NCBI RefSeq assembly: GCF_003086295.3
Contig: NC_092048.1
Location: forward strand, 87,834,626-87,898,625
Length of the DNA: 64,000 bases
DNA from: Arachis hypogaea
Taxonomy: Eukaryota; Streptophyta; Magnoliopsida; Fabales; Fabaceae
Direction: 5' to 3'
A program made the translations under genes and the position numbers. Shown here one piece after another: positions 1-10,312 of the stretch. Positions within the stretch are counted from its first letter, which is position 1. Each line of letters begins with the position of its first letter. The notes under the pieces are model-generated. The model ran no database searches. It saw only the letters and a program-made list of their open reading frames with translations, and was not told the DNA's origin.

Positions 1-714
1 TTTGGGAGCCAAAACCCAATGTTAAGCAAGGATTAGAGCAAACCTAAACATCCAAAATCACAAAAACTCACTTAATCCCAAAGCCCTTAGAACCAAAATT
101 TTGAAGAGAAGAACTGAGAAAATTTCGAGCTTACCTTGCTAGTTTCTTATATGGATTTTGTAGAGCTCTTCACAGGGAACACGTAGCCGCAAACGGTCAT
201 AGTTCTATAGCTCAAGATATGAGCTTGAGAAGAAGATGGTGAATAGTAACAATGGTGGAAAGCTCTCACCTCTCTCCTCACTTCAGCTGCTGTTGTGTTT
301 ACGTTATAAGGGTGAATGTGGCTGAAATGAGTTTATTTAAGTGTATTTATATGTTGGGCTTGGGCCCAACTTGGGCTCGGTCCAACCCGTTAGCGTTTTT
401 AGCCCGTTTGTCCCAACTTTGGGTGAAACCTTTAAAATTAACGCCCTGTTTTCCATTTCTAACCTTTTTCTAAGGTTTTTAATGGTTTTCACTTTTTCTC
501 GTGTGGTACCGGGCAGACTCGAATCGGTTCAACCGGTTCAACTGCTGGTTCGCAGTTTTTTACGGTTTTCGCAGAAAATACATTTTCTGACTCAGAAAGA
601 CCCACTGAGTCCAAAAATCACCTTTAAATCCTCAAATTCTCACCCTAACTCTTCGGAAATCTAATCGGGGCAATATAATCACTTAATTAACCGGTTGATT
701 AGTTGCGGTTCTTA
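1..714 (-). repeat. Element A 3' LTR (cut by window edge)
   Basis: Bases 1-714 align, with scattered substitutions, to about 18568-19289, which is the far end of element A's other LTR. On the minus strand this is the start of the 3' LTR. It lies directly downstream of a purine-rich tract and of the integrase reading frame. The expected terminal TG is not visible here (the right copy ends TTCTTACA, this one TTCTTA), so the end has mutated by a base or two. The remainder of this LTR lies left of the window. Confidence 0.8.
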
Positions 715-715
715 A

Positions 716-728
716 TTCTCCCCTCCTT
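716..728 (-). other. Polypurine tract of element A
   Basis: The minus strand reads a 13-base pure purine run (AAGGAGGGGAGAA) immediately before the 3' LTR. This is the position where plus-strand DNA synthesis is primed in LTR retrotransposons. Confidence 0.75.
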
Positions 729-867
729 AAAAGATTTTCGCCGTCGAAAATCCGATCCACGCGATGTAATATATATATTACATATTCTCCACGAAGCATC
801 CTACTTTCAACGTTACCAACTCAACAAGTTGCCAAAGCATCTCGTTCTCCAATTCCCAAGTATGCTC

Positions 868-2079
868 TCAAACTCCTGCTCTCCTCCAATTAAATTTAAC
901 CAATGAAACTTCCTTTCCTCGTAGCTTCTTCACTCTAGTGTCATCAATTCTCACTGGCGTCACTTGGAAAGTCAAGTTCTCCCTCAACTCAACCGACTCA
1001 GGCTCCAACCCATGAGCCGCATCCGATGTGTACTTGCAGAGCTGTGACACGTGGAATACGTCATGTAGGTTAGACAGATGAGGTGGCAAAGCAACTTGAT
1101 ACGCCACCGGCCCGAATCGCCTTAGAATCTCGAACGGTCCTACATATCTTGGATTCCACTTCTTGGTCTTGATTGCTCTTCCAATCCCATTTGTTGGTGT
1201 AACTCTCAGAAATACATGTTCTCCCACTTCAAACTCTAACGGTTTCCTTCTTCGGTCCGCATAACTCTTCTGTCGATTCTGACCAGTTAGAATCCTTTCC
1301 CGAATCTTCTTGATGTTCTCTATAGTCTCTGCTATTAAATCAGGATCCAAAACACTTGCTTCACCGGCATACCAACAAAGTGGAGACTGACATTTCTGTT
1401 CATACAAAGCTTCATACGGAGCCATCCCAATGCTCGCATGAAAGCTATTGTTGTATGCAAACTCCACCAATGGTATATAGCGATCCCAACTTCCAGGTTG
1501 ATCTAACACACATGCTTTCAGCATATCTTCCAATGTCTGAATAGTCCTTTCTGACTGTCCATTCGTCTGTGGATGATAGGCAGTACTGAGACATAGTTTC
1601 GTACCAAAAGCTCTTTGAAAAGCTCTCCAAAACCTTGAAGTGAATCGGGGATCTTGGTCCGACACTATGCTCGACGGCACACCATGCAACCTTACTATCT
1701 CTTTGATGTACAATCTTGCTAACTCCTCCATAGAACAGTTTACTCGGATAGGCAGAAAATGAGCGGATTTGGTTAAGCGATCCACGATCACCCAGACCGC
1801 ATCAAATCCCGACCTAGTCTTCGGTAAACCGGTCACAAAATCTATTGGAATTCCTTCCCACTTCCATTGAGGAATATCAAGTGGATGTAACATCCCCGAC
1901 GGTTTCTGATGCTCTATCTTCACTTTCTGACAAGTTAAACACTTGGATACCGCTGTTGTTACATCACCCTTCATCCCAGGCCACCAGAACATCTTCTTTA
2001 GGTCATAATACATCTTCGTGCTTCCGGGATGAATAGAAAACCCACTGTTGTAAGCTTCCGACAACAAGTCTTGTCTCAA
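868..2079 (-). pseudogene. Ty3 integrase plus truncated chromodomain
   Basis: A 403-residue open stretch of Ty3-type pol. In order it shows a zinc-binding region (C-x2-C of the H2C2 finger in 'KCLTCQKVK'), the integrase catalytic core with 'VDRLTKSAHF', 'SDQDPRF' and 'YHPQTNGQSER', then the C-terminal domain ('YVGPFEIL...YQVALPPHLSNLHDVFHVSQL') and the beginning of a chromodomain. At 868-870 a TGA interrupts the chromodomain; the following codons still read EHTWELENEM, so this is a nonsense mutation rather than the natural end. Family knowledge: the chromodomain places it in the Tekay/Del-like chromovirus group. The upstream frame is closed by stops between 2080 and 2205, so pol is broken and this copy is non-functional. 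Confidence 0.9.
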
Positions 2080-2205
2080 ACTCCCGACATCAGGTATACA
2101 AATCCTTCCCTTGTATCTCCATAATCCTTCACCGTCCTTAGTGAATTCTTCACGCCTCTTATTACCAATTGGTTGAAATAATTGCTGAAGCTTCTGCTCA
2201 TCTTA

Positions 2206-2778
2206 CTAAGCTTTTTGTATCTCTAATTTAAATGTGCTTGAGATCTGTAACTGGTTCAAACAAGCTCTTCCGGCAACTTCACCAATATCCAGCTTAAGTT
2301 CCACGAACTTATCCACTAACTCCTCCTCCTTGATTCTCATCCAAGCAATTGTTAAAGATTTTCGACTCAAAGAGTCTGCTACCACATTCGCCTTTCCAGG
2401 GTGATAACTCAGTTCAAAATCGTAGTCCTTAAGCAACTCCATCCATCTCCTCTGACGCATATTAAGCTCTTTCTGATCAAAGATGTACTTGAGACTCTTA
2501 TGATCAGAAAAGAAGTTAAACCTTACTCCGTACAAGTGGTGCCTCCAAACCTTCAATGCAAACACAATCGCTGCTGATTTCAAGTCATGAGTGAGGTAAT
2601 TCACCTCATGCGGTCTCAGCTGACGCGATGCGTAAGCCACCACATTCCGGTGTTGCATCAGCACGCAACCCAAACCCTTCAGAGAAGCATCACAGTACAC
2701 TTCGAATGGTTCATGCGGTTTCGGCAAGATTAAAATAGGTGCTGAAGTTAACTTCTGCTTCAAAGTCTGAAAACTCTT
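2206..2778 (-). pseudogene. Ty3 RT C-terminus and RNase H fragment
   Basis: The reading frame starts inside pol at a [17 protein letters not shown] motif, the usual junction between the reverse-transcriptase palm/thumb and RNase H. It continues through RNase H with '[16 protein letters not shown]', '[13 protein letters not shown]', '[11 protein letters not shown]' and '[14 protein letters not shown]'. A stop lies just upstream (2779-2781), and none of the RT catalytic palm (the YxDD region) or the protease is found between here and gag. It is the middle piece of element A's pol, separated from integrase by further stops. Confidence 0.88.
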
Positions 2779-2781
2779 TCA

Positions 2782-3362
2782 CCTTTCGCTGCGTCACTCT
2801 GATTATCGTTGTTAAGACTCTGAAATTTTTCCTTAAACCAAATACCGATTTTGTAATATTTTTCAAAACCTTTAAAAACAAGTTCAATTTAAATGAGTCC
2901 ATTGTTAAAACCTTATCAAAAGAGTTAAAAACATTTTATTTGTAAATCAATCATCTTAAGGCATGATTTTTCTAAATTCATTGAAACCCTTAAATCAAAA
3001 GCTTTCCATTTGAGTCCCTTTTGGAGAAGTTAAATTTTGCAAACCAAAACCGCAAGTTAACAAAATCTTAGGACTCACCTTCCTTTTTAAATCGTATTAT
3101 TTGATCCAAAGTTCCAATCCCAGTTTCAAAACCAAATTATTTAAACCAAAACTCCAAAACCAGACTTGAAAATCATTTTAAACTTTAAAACTCTAAAAAT
3201 CATAGTTTGAAAACCGCAAAGGCGTCAGTCGATATTTCCGTTGCCACTAGAACCCTTCTTTTCCCATGGTTTACTCTCAACATGACTCTAAGCCCTTGAA
3301 ATTCTAACGGCGACTTTGCAGAGATAGAACTAGGCTACCTTCATATCCAAGCAATTTAATAC
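2782..3362. other. Non-coding stretch replacing RT and protease
   Basis: About 580 AT-rich bases with no protein similarity that I can recognise, sitting where roughly 1.3 kb of protease and reverse transcriptase should be. It contains repeated AAACCAAA/TTTAAA-type wording but no tandem unit. It looks like a deletion with foreign or highly decayed filler. Confidence 0.55.
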
Positions 3363-3773
3363 TCAAAGCATATGCTTACCTCTCGTCGGAGGATCCGACC
3401 CTGTCGCATCTTGTATATCCAAGGTACACACACGGCCTGATTGTTGATTCTGACCCTCATCTCGGTTCCTCCTGCGGCGACAATACTTAGGTATATGTCC
3501 AGGTTTCCCACAAGCATAACATCGACCATTTCCTTTCGCCTGATGAAACTGGGCTTTGTTGTCCCTTCTAAGGTTTCCTTGACCTTGCAGATGCTGAGGA
3601 GTATGTCCATCTTTCTTGAAGTTTTGTCCCCTTGGTCCAAGGTAATCATCGCGTTCCCTACTAGAGTTTTCTCCATGAGTGTACCTTGATGAGGCTACCG
3701 TCCTTGCATATTCTTCGACAACCCTCGCCTTTTCCACCAATTCAAAGAATCTCCTAATCTTCGATGGAGCCAC
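3363..3773 (-). pseudogene. Gag C-terminal part with zinc knuckle (element A)
   Basis: A 136-residue frame ends gag. It contains a clear CCHC zinc knuckle, C-Y-A-C-G-K-P-G-H-I-P-K-Y-C (C-x2-C-x4-H-x4-C), inside a basic, Q/G/R-rich context typical of nucleocapsid. It is out of frame or separated by stops from the capsid part at 3927-4373. Nucleocapsid packages element RNA in the cytoplasmic particle. Confidence 0.85.
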
Positions 3774-3926
3774 GACACGTCTGATATCTTCCCTCAGTCC
3801 TACTTCATATTTAACGCATTTTCAGCCATCATAGGACTCGGGGGCACCCTAACTTATTCTCGAGAACTTATAAAGTTCCTCAAACTTGCTAGTGTATTCA
3901 ACTATAGTCATAGACCCTTGCTTCAG

Positions 3927-4373
3927 CTATAAGAACTCCAACTCTCTGGCCTCCTTTATTGACTCAAGAAAGTATTTCTTGTAGAAAGCTTCCTCAAATA
4001 ACGCCCAAGTAATGTTCACGTTCTCTTGGTGTAGTAGCCGGCGCTCTCCTTGCCACCATTCCTGAGCTTCTCCCACTAGTTGATAAGCTGTATGCTCTAC
4101 GAACTGGTCATACGGTACATGTTGAGTTAGCAGTGCACACTCTACAGCTTGGAACCAGTTGTTTGCTTCAGTATGGTTTGTTGAACCAGTGAAAACCGGC
4201 GGGTCAGCTTTTCGAAAAGCAGCTAGAGTTCTCAGAACACCTCTCAAGTTGCCCTCAGCACCCTCTCCATTTTCGTTTCCGCTTCCGGCCGATTGGCCTA
4301 ACCTCTGCATCGCTTGCAGAGTTGCAGCAGCATTCGCTTCCATGGTGTTCGCCAGATTCGCCATCGCCGCCAT
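3927..4373 (-). pseudogene. Gag capsid part (element A)
   Basis: A 148-residue frame with the retrotransposon gag core: 'FRKADPPVFTGSTN...EANNWFQAVE' followed by 'AYQLVGEAQEWWQGERR' and 'WALFEEAFYKKYFLESIKEARELEFL'. This is the usual capsid order in Tekay/Del elements. It begins near an ATG-rich 'MAAMANLANTMEANA' segment. Stops on both sides and the frame change before the zinc knuckle make it a pseudogene. Confidence 0.85.
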
Positions 4374-4660
4374 GAACTCGGCATGGTTATTAGCTGATTG
4401 CTCATTCCTACTTTCTCGTGTACGTGCTTAACCTCGTCCACGAGTGGCCATTGGGTTTTCTGTCTACACCAAACAGTCGATATCAAGGTGATCAGTCGCA
4501 ATATCAAAAGCCTAGTGTTTCAATTATCCCCAAACAGGCACTCACAAACAAGCATGCTATGAAATATCAAGTAGATATCCTAAATAGCATGAAAGAAAAA
4601 TGACCCAGAGTATGCGACGAAGCACAATCGGTCCATCCCTCAGGCTCACGAGAACGAACC
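4374..4660 (-). other. Element A untranslated leader
   Basis: This lies between gag and the primer-binding site. No gene is seen. It is the expected 5' leader of the minus-strand element. Confidence 0.5.
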
Positions 4661-4672
4661 GCTCTGATACCA
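4661..4672 (-). other. Primer-binding site, tRNA-iMet type (element A)
   Basis: The minus strand reads TGGTATCAGAGC, the complement of the 3' end of plant initiator tRNA-Met, five bases from the LTR end (...GGTGTTACA). This fixes the orientation of element A and the inner edge of its 5' LTR at 4678. Confidence 0.9.
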
Positions 4673-4677
4673 CTAAA

Positions 4678-5208
4678 TGTAACACCCTAATTACCCTAAG
4701 CTTTACCTCGCGTTGTAAAGCAAAGGTTAACCAGAGATTATGACAGTTCTAAAGCTCATACATATAATATATAGAAAGGATAATATAATCTAGAATCCCG
4801 ATGAGGGATATAGCTAAAGATCAGAATTTAAAAAGTGCAAAACGTGCTAACGAAGCTCTTAACTTAAAGCACAATATATAGATAAGGTGTATCAAAATAT
4901 AATTGTGTAATATCATAAGAATCTAGCCACGGCTCTCGGAGTTTAAGCCGGCTAGCCATATACAGACCAAAAAGAACCAGACAGTAAAAACAGATTATAC
5001 AATTTTGTCCTCTCAAATACGAGCCTCTAGGCAAAACCAAAATACAAAAGTGAGAGACATATATAAAATAAACTAAAAAACTCAAAAAGATGCCCGGATC
5101 CTCTGCTCCTGTCACCAACCAGACAACTCACCTAGGTGGGTTGCGACCTGCATCTGAAAAATACAACAGAAATATGGTATGAGAACCGGAGGTTCTCAGT
5201 ATGGTAAC
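4678..5208 (-). repeat. Element A 5' LTR, segment 1 of 3
   Basis: Starts at the TG/CA edge next to the PBS and runs to the insertion point of the solo LTR. The three segments (4678-5208, 6749-8682, 18220-19291) add up to about 3.5 kb, long but within the range of Tekay/Del LTRs. Confidence 0.78.
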
Positions 5209-6748
5209 TGATGAGCGGATATTTTATACGCTTTTTGGGGATAATTTCATATAGTTTTGAGTATGTTTTAGTTAGTTTTTAGTCTATTTTTATTAGTTTT
5301 TAGGAAAAATTCATATTTCTGGACTTTACTATGAGTTGTGTGTTTTTCTGTAATTTCAGGTATTTTTTTGGCTGAAATTGAAGGAGCTGAGCAAAAATCT
5401 GATTCAGGCTGAAAAAGGACTGCTGATGCTGTTGGATTCTGACCTCCCTGCACTCAAAGTGGATTTTCTGGAGCTACAGAACTCGAAATGGCATGCTTCC
5501 AATTTCGTTGGAAAGTAGACATCCAGGGCTTTCCAGCAATATATAATAGTCCATACTTTGCACAAGGATAGACAACGTAAACTGGCGTTCAACGCCAGTT
5601 TTCTGCCCAATTCTGGCGTCCAGCGCCAGAAAAGGATCAAAAGCTGGAGTTGAACGCCCAAACTGGCATAAAAACTGGCGTTCAACTCCACAAATGGCCT
5701 CTGCACATGAATTGCTTAAGTCTCAGCCCAGCACACACCAAGTGGGCCCCAAAAGTGGATCTCTGCATCATCCATCATAGTCTACTCATATTTTGTAACC
5801 CTAGGCTACTAGTTTAGTATTTAAACAACTTTTAGAGACTTATTTTGTATCTCATGACATTTCAGATCTAAACTTTGTATTCTCTGACGGCATGAGTCTC
5901 TAAACCCCATTGTTGGGGGTGAGGAGCTCTGCTGTGTCTCGATGAATTAATGCAAGTATTTCTGTTTTCTATTCAAACACGCTTGTTCCTATCTAAGATG
6001 TTCATTCGCGCTTAACTGTGATGGAGGTGATGATCTGTGACACTCATCACCTTCCTCAAATCATGAACGTGTGCCTGACAACCACCTCCGTTTTATATAC
6101 GATTGAATGAGTATCTCTTAGATTCCTTAATCAGAATCTCCGTGCTATAAGCTAGAACTGATGGCGGCATTCAAGAGAATCCGGAAAGTCTAAACCTTGT
6201 CTGTGGTATTCAGAGTAGGATTCAAGGATTGAATGACTGTGACGAGCTTCAAACTTCTGAAGGCTGGGCGTTAGTGACAGACGCAAAAGGATAGTAAATC
6301 CTATTCCAACCGGATCGAGAACCAACCGGTGACTAGCCGTGCTGTGACAGAGTGCGTGAGCGTAGTTTTCACTGGGAGGATGTAAGGTAGCCATTGACAA
6401 CGGTGATCCACCAACACACAGCTTGCCATAGGAGGACATGCGTGCGTGAACAAGAAGACAGAGGAAAGCAGAGATTCAGAAGGCAAAGCATCTCCAAAAC
6501 TCCAACATATTCTCCATTACTGCATAACAAGTAACCTTTAATCCATGCTCTATTGTTTATTTGCAATTCAACTGATAAACATAATTGACTTCCTGACTAA
6601 GATTTACAAGATAACCATAGATTGCTTCAAACCAACAATCTCCGTGGGATTCGACCCTTACTCACGTAAGGTATTACTTGGACGACCCAGTGCACTTGCT
6701 GGTTAGTGGTACGAGTTGTGAAAAGTGTGATTCATAATTCGTGCACCA
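5209..6748 (+). repeat. Solo LTR of the element B family
   Basis: Runs from TGATGAGCGGAT to GTGCACCA, about 1.54 kb, and aligns along its whole length to the LTRs of element B with many substitutions and small indels. No internal region, PBS or second LTR adjoins it, so it is a solo LTR left by LTR-LTR recombination. Flanking bases are GTAAC and ATAAC, an imperfect 5-bp target duplication. It also carries the TGGCGTT..AACGCCA palindromes (about 5580-5695). It is inserted in element A's LTR. Confidence 0.85.
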
Positions 6749-8682
6749 ATAACAGTGCCCAGTGATGTAGGATATAAGACCCCGGGACACCAAAGGCAAT
6801 CCTAGTTCCATATCCATCACAAGATTCAAACTTAAAGCATACTTAAATAGATAAGCATGATTATATAAACCTTAACATAAGTAAACTGGGTAATCTATCG
6901 TAGGGGAATTTCTATTCTAACCAAACACCGCTGTCCCACAGCCTTCACCAACCGATCCTCCATGCGATCCCATCGCCACCGCCTTCCGAACCTCCTCAAT
7001 CCCAGTAGAAATCACTAGTATTTACAATGCAAGGAAATCACAAGTAGAAGCATATAAATCAAATAATTTGAATAGCAATTAGGCATGTTATACAAATAGG
7101 CAAGCCATTACAAGTCGTCAAAGCAGACAAACAGATAGAAAATGCATATGATGAATGCCTGTCCTATTGGCTGTGATATCACATTGTCGGTTCAACTGCC
7201 AACCCGACATATCTCCATGGAGACGTCTCCCTTTGGAATCCTCATATGGGAACCCCCGAGATATAATGCTCGGATCACTGTCCAGGTACCGGCGCCTGCA
7301 CGCTCTATTGATCCGAAGGGATGCGAGCGAGATACTCTTGCCATAGACCTCACATCTAAGCGCAAGCGGGACGAACCACCGCCCTTACGTTGCCGCCGCT
7401 ACCTCGAGAGGTGGGATCCAACCACAGCCCCCTGTCGGGCGCATAGCGTCTCATAGTCTCAATATCAAAATGTTACATCAGTGGTTTTCAGAAAACATTT
7501 TCAATGTGTCATGGATCCACCATCTCATTCCGAGTCCTCGACTCATCTCAACCACTATCGATTCACATTTCCATTTCGAACTCATCAATTTCTCAATTCT
7601 CATCTCATACATCAACCATTCATCCCATACCTTCAAACCATCCCTAGTACACCCAAAACCTAGACCTCCATCTTCTAATTTTCCAAACGATATCATCTAA
7701 ATCCATTAAATTCTTTCCCATGTTTTAAATATTCAAAACTAGGCCCAAGAGTCCTAAAATGGTGTTAGAGAGGCTTACAACCTTGTTGGAAAGGTGGAAT
7801 AGTTGAAAACAAAGAAAATTTGAGAAATAGCGCGTGTGCGGCCGCACAGGAGTGTGCGCGCACACGCTCCGGAGAGTTTTAAAATGTGTGCGTACGCACA
7901 GGGGTATGCATATGCACAGGTGTCAAAACTTACAAAATATTTTCAGTCGCATAACCTGTGCCAGCGCCTTCAACAAACTGTCCTTCCCGACGTGTGCGTG
8001 CACACAGGTGTGTGCGGACGCACATGTTGCAATTTATCCTTAGATATGTGCGCGCATAAGCTGTACTAGCGCTGCAAACAGAACGCATTTCCCTGCCTGT
8101 GCGTGCGCACAGGTGTGTGCGTCCACACATATCAAAACTTTCGCAGGGTTATGCGTGCGCACATGGCTGTGCGTGCGCACATATCAGCAATTTTGCAGAA
8201 TTTTTAGATTTTTAACACCAACTTTGAATGATCATAACTTTCTCTACAAAATTTAAAATTTTACAAACTTTATATCAATTTAAAGGGTTTTCAAAGATCT
8301 TTAATTCTAAAAAAATTTCATCAAATTTTGAAAACCAAGGCAAAAGTTATGATCAGACAAAGGTCACCAAAAATCCCTTTTTACCCAACTTTCACATATA
8401 CCCAAATCTACCAAATCCACAAGCCACATCCAACTAGATCAATACCAAAATCCATTTACAGCAAAATTTACCCTCTTGGGTTACCATTCACCATTTTCAA
8501 CCACCAAACCTCAAGTATATAACTCTAAAATCAATCCTCCATCAACACATTCACCAATCATCACTTTATATCTATAAACTCTCATTTTCAACCTCATTCA
8601 TACATTACATTAATATCCATCAATATGAAATCATTCAAAATTATAAATCATCATATCTCAACATCATCATTTCTCAACATAG
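6749..8682 (-). repeat. Element A 5' LTR, segment 2 of 3
   Basis: Continuation of element A's LTR between the solo LTR and element B. No gene. It carries a CpG-rich palindrome array at 7830-8185. Short reading frames here have no recognisable domains. Confidence 0.7.
7830..8185. repeat. GTGTGCG-CGCACA palindrome array (A LTR)
   Basis: At least ten short self-complementary words of the GTGTGCG/CGCACAC type (for example GTGTGCGTACGCACA, GTGCGTGCGCAC, TGTGCGCGCACA) are spaced by short A/T-rich or unrelated stretches over about 350 bases. Base composition here jumps to GC- and CpG-rich against an AT-rich LTR. Confidence 0.8.
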
Positions 8683-10288
8683 TGATGAGCGGATAATTTA
8701 TACGCTTTTTGGCATTGTTTTTAGTATATTTTTAGTAGAATCTAGTTACTTTTAGGGATGTTTTTAATAGATTCTATGTTAAATTCACATTTCTGGACTT
8801 TACTATGAGTTTGTGTGTTTTTCTGTGATTTCAGGTATTTTCTGGCTGAAATTGAGGGACTTGAGCAAAAATCAGATTCAGAGGTTGAAAAATGACTGCT
8901 GATGCTGTTGGATTCTGACCTCCCTGCACTCAAAGTGGATTTTCTGGAGCTACAGAACTCGAAATGGCGCGCTTCCAATTGCGTTGGAAAGTAGACATCC
9001 AGGGCTTTCCAGAAATGTATAATAGTCCATACTTTGGCCAAGAATAGACGATGTAAGCTGGCGTTCAACGCCAGCTTTCTACCCAAATCTGGCGTCCAGC
9101 GCCAGAAAAGGAGCCAAAACCAGAGTTGAACGCCCAAACTGGCACAAAAGCTGGCGTTCAACTCCAAGGAGGACCTCTACACGTGTAACACTCAAAGCCC
9201 AGCCCAAGCACACACCAGGTGGGCCCCGGAAGTGGATTTATGCATCAATTACTTACTCATGTAAACCCTAGTAGCTAGTTTATTATAAATAGGACCTTTT
9301 ACTATTGTATTAGACATCTTTGGATTACCTTATGATCCTTTGATCACGTTTTAGGGGGCTGGCCATCTCGGCCATGCCTGGACCTTCACTTATGTATTTT
9401 TAACGGTAGAGTTTCTACACTCCATAGATTAAGGTGTGGAGCTCTGCTGTTCCTCAAAGATTAATGCAAAGTACTACTGTTTTCTATTCAATTCTTCTTA
9501 TTTCGCTTCTAAGATATCCATTCGCACCCAAGAACGTGATGAAGGTGATGATTATGTGTGACGCTCATCATCCTTCTCCCTTATGAACGCGTGCCTGACA
9601 AACACTTCTGTTCTACATGAATTAAGCTAGAATGAGTATCTCTTAGATCTCCTAACCAGAATCTTCGTGGCGTAAGCTAGAATGATGGCGGCATTCAAGA
9701 GAATCCGGAAGGTCTAAACCTTGTCTGTGGTATTCTGAGTAGGATTCAATGATTGAATGACTGTGACGAGCTTCAAACTCGCGAGTGCTGGGCGTTAGTG
9801 ACAGACGCAAAAGGAGGGTGAATCCTATTCCAGCATGATCGGGAACCGACAGATGAATAGCCGTGCCGTGACAGGGTGTGTGAGCATATTATTCACTGAG
9901 AGGAGGGGATGTAGCCACTGACAACGGTGATGCCCTTGCATAAAGCCAGCCATGGAAAGGAGTAAGACTGATTGGAAGAAGATAGCAGGAAAGCACAGGT
10001 TCAGAGGAACGAAAGTATCTCCATTCGCTTATCTGAAATTCCTACCAATGATTTACATAAGTACCTCTATCCCTATCTTATTAATTATTATTCGAAAACA
10101 CCATTATCCATTTATATCTGCCTGACTGAGATTTACAAGGTGACCATAGCTTGCTTCATACCAACAATCTCCGTGGGATTCGACCCTTACTCACGTAAGG
10201 TATTACTTGGACGACCCAGTGCACTTGCTGGTTAGTTGTATCGAAGTTGTGACAAATTATGAATGTGACATCACAATTTCGTGCACCA
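8683..10288 (+). repeat. Element B 5' LTR
   Basis: Starts TGATGAGCGG and ends GTGCACCA, with the same length as the 3' LTR. A TATAAATAGG sequence near 9286 is a plausible TATA box for U3. The palindromes CTGGCGTTCAACGCCAG and CTGGCGTCCAGCGCCAG lie at about 9056-9167. Minus-strand reading frames across it are spurious. Confidence 0.95.
9056..9167. repeat. TGGCGTT-AACGCCA palindrome cluster (B 5' LTR)
   Basis: Three to four self-complementary words (AGCTGGCGTTCAACGCCAGC, CTGGCGTCCAGCGCCAG, and half-palindromes TTGAACGCCCA and CTGGCGTTCAA). The same words recur in the 3' LTR (about 16990-17098), the solo LTR and element B's interior (14689-14862). Confidence 0.85.
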
Positions 10289-10294
10289 AGTTTT

Positions 10295-10312
10295 TGGCGC
10301 CGTTGCCGGGGA
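10295..10312 (+). other. Primer-binding site, tRNA-Asp type (element B)
   Basis: TGGCGCCGTTGCCGGGGA follows the 5' LTR by six bases. It matches the complement of the 3' end of plant tRNA-Asp, as used by Athila/Tat elements. Confidence 0.88.

Noticed and set aside
7142..7456. 104-residue plus-strand frame
   Set aside because: Lies inside element A's LTR, with no recognised domain.
8742..9167. Minus-strand 141-residue frame in element B LTR, repeated at 16673-17098 and partly at 5404-5706
   Set aside because: It is antisense to the LTR, runs through the palindromes and has no domain. It recurs only because the LTR recurs.
9972..10235. Plus-strand 87-residue frame at the end of the B LTR (also 17903-18166)
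   Set aside because: LTR sequence with identical copies in both LTRs and no recognisable protein feature.
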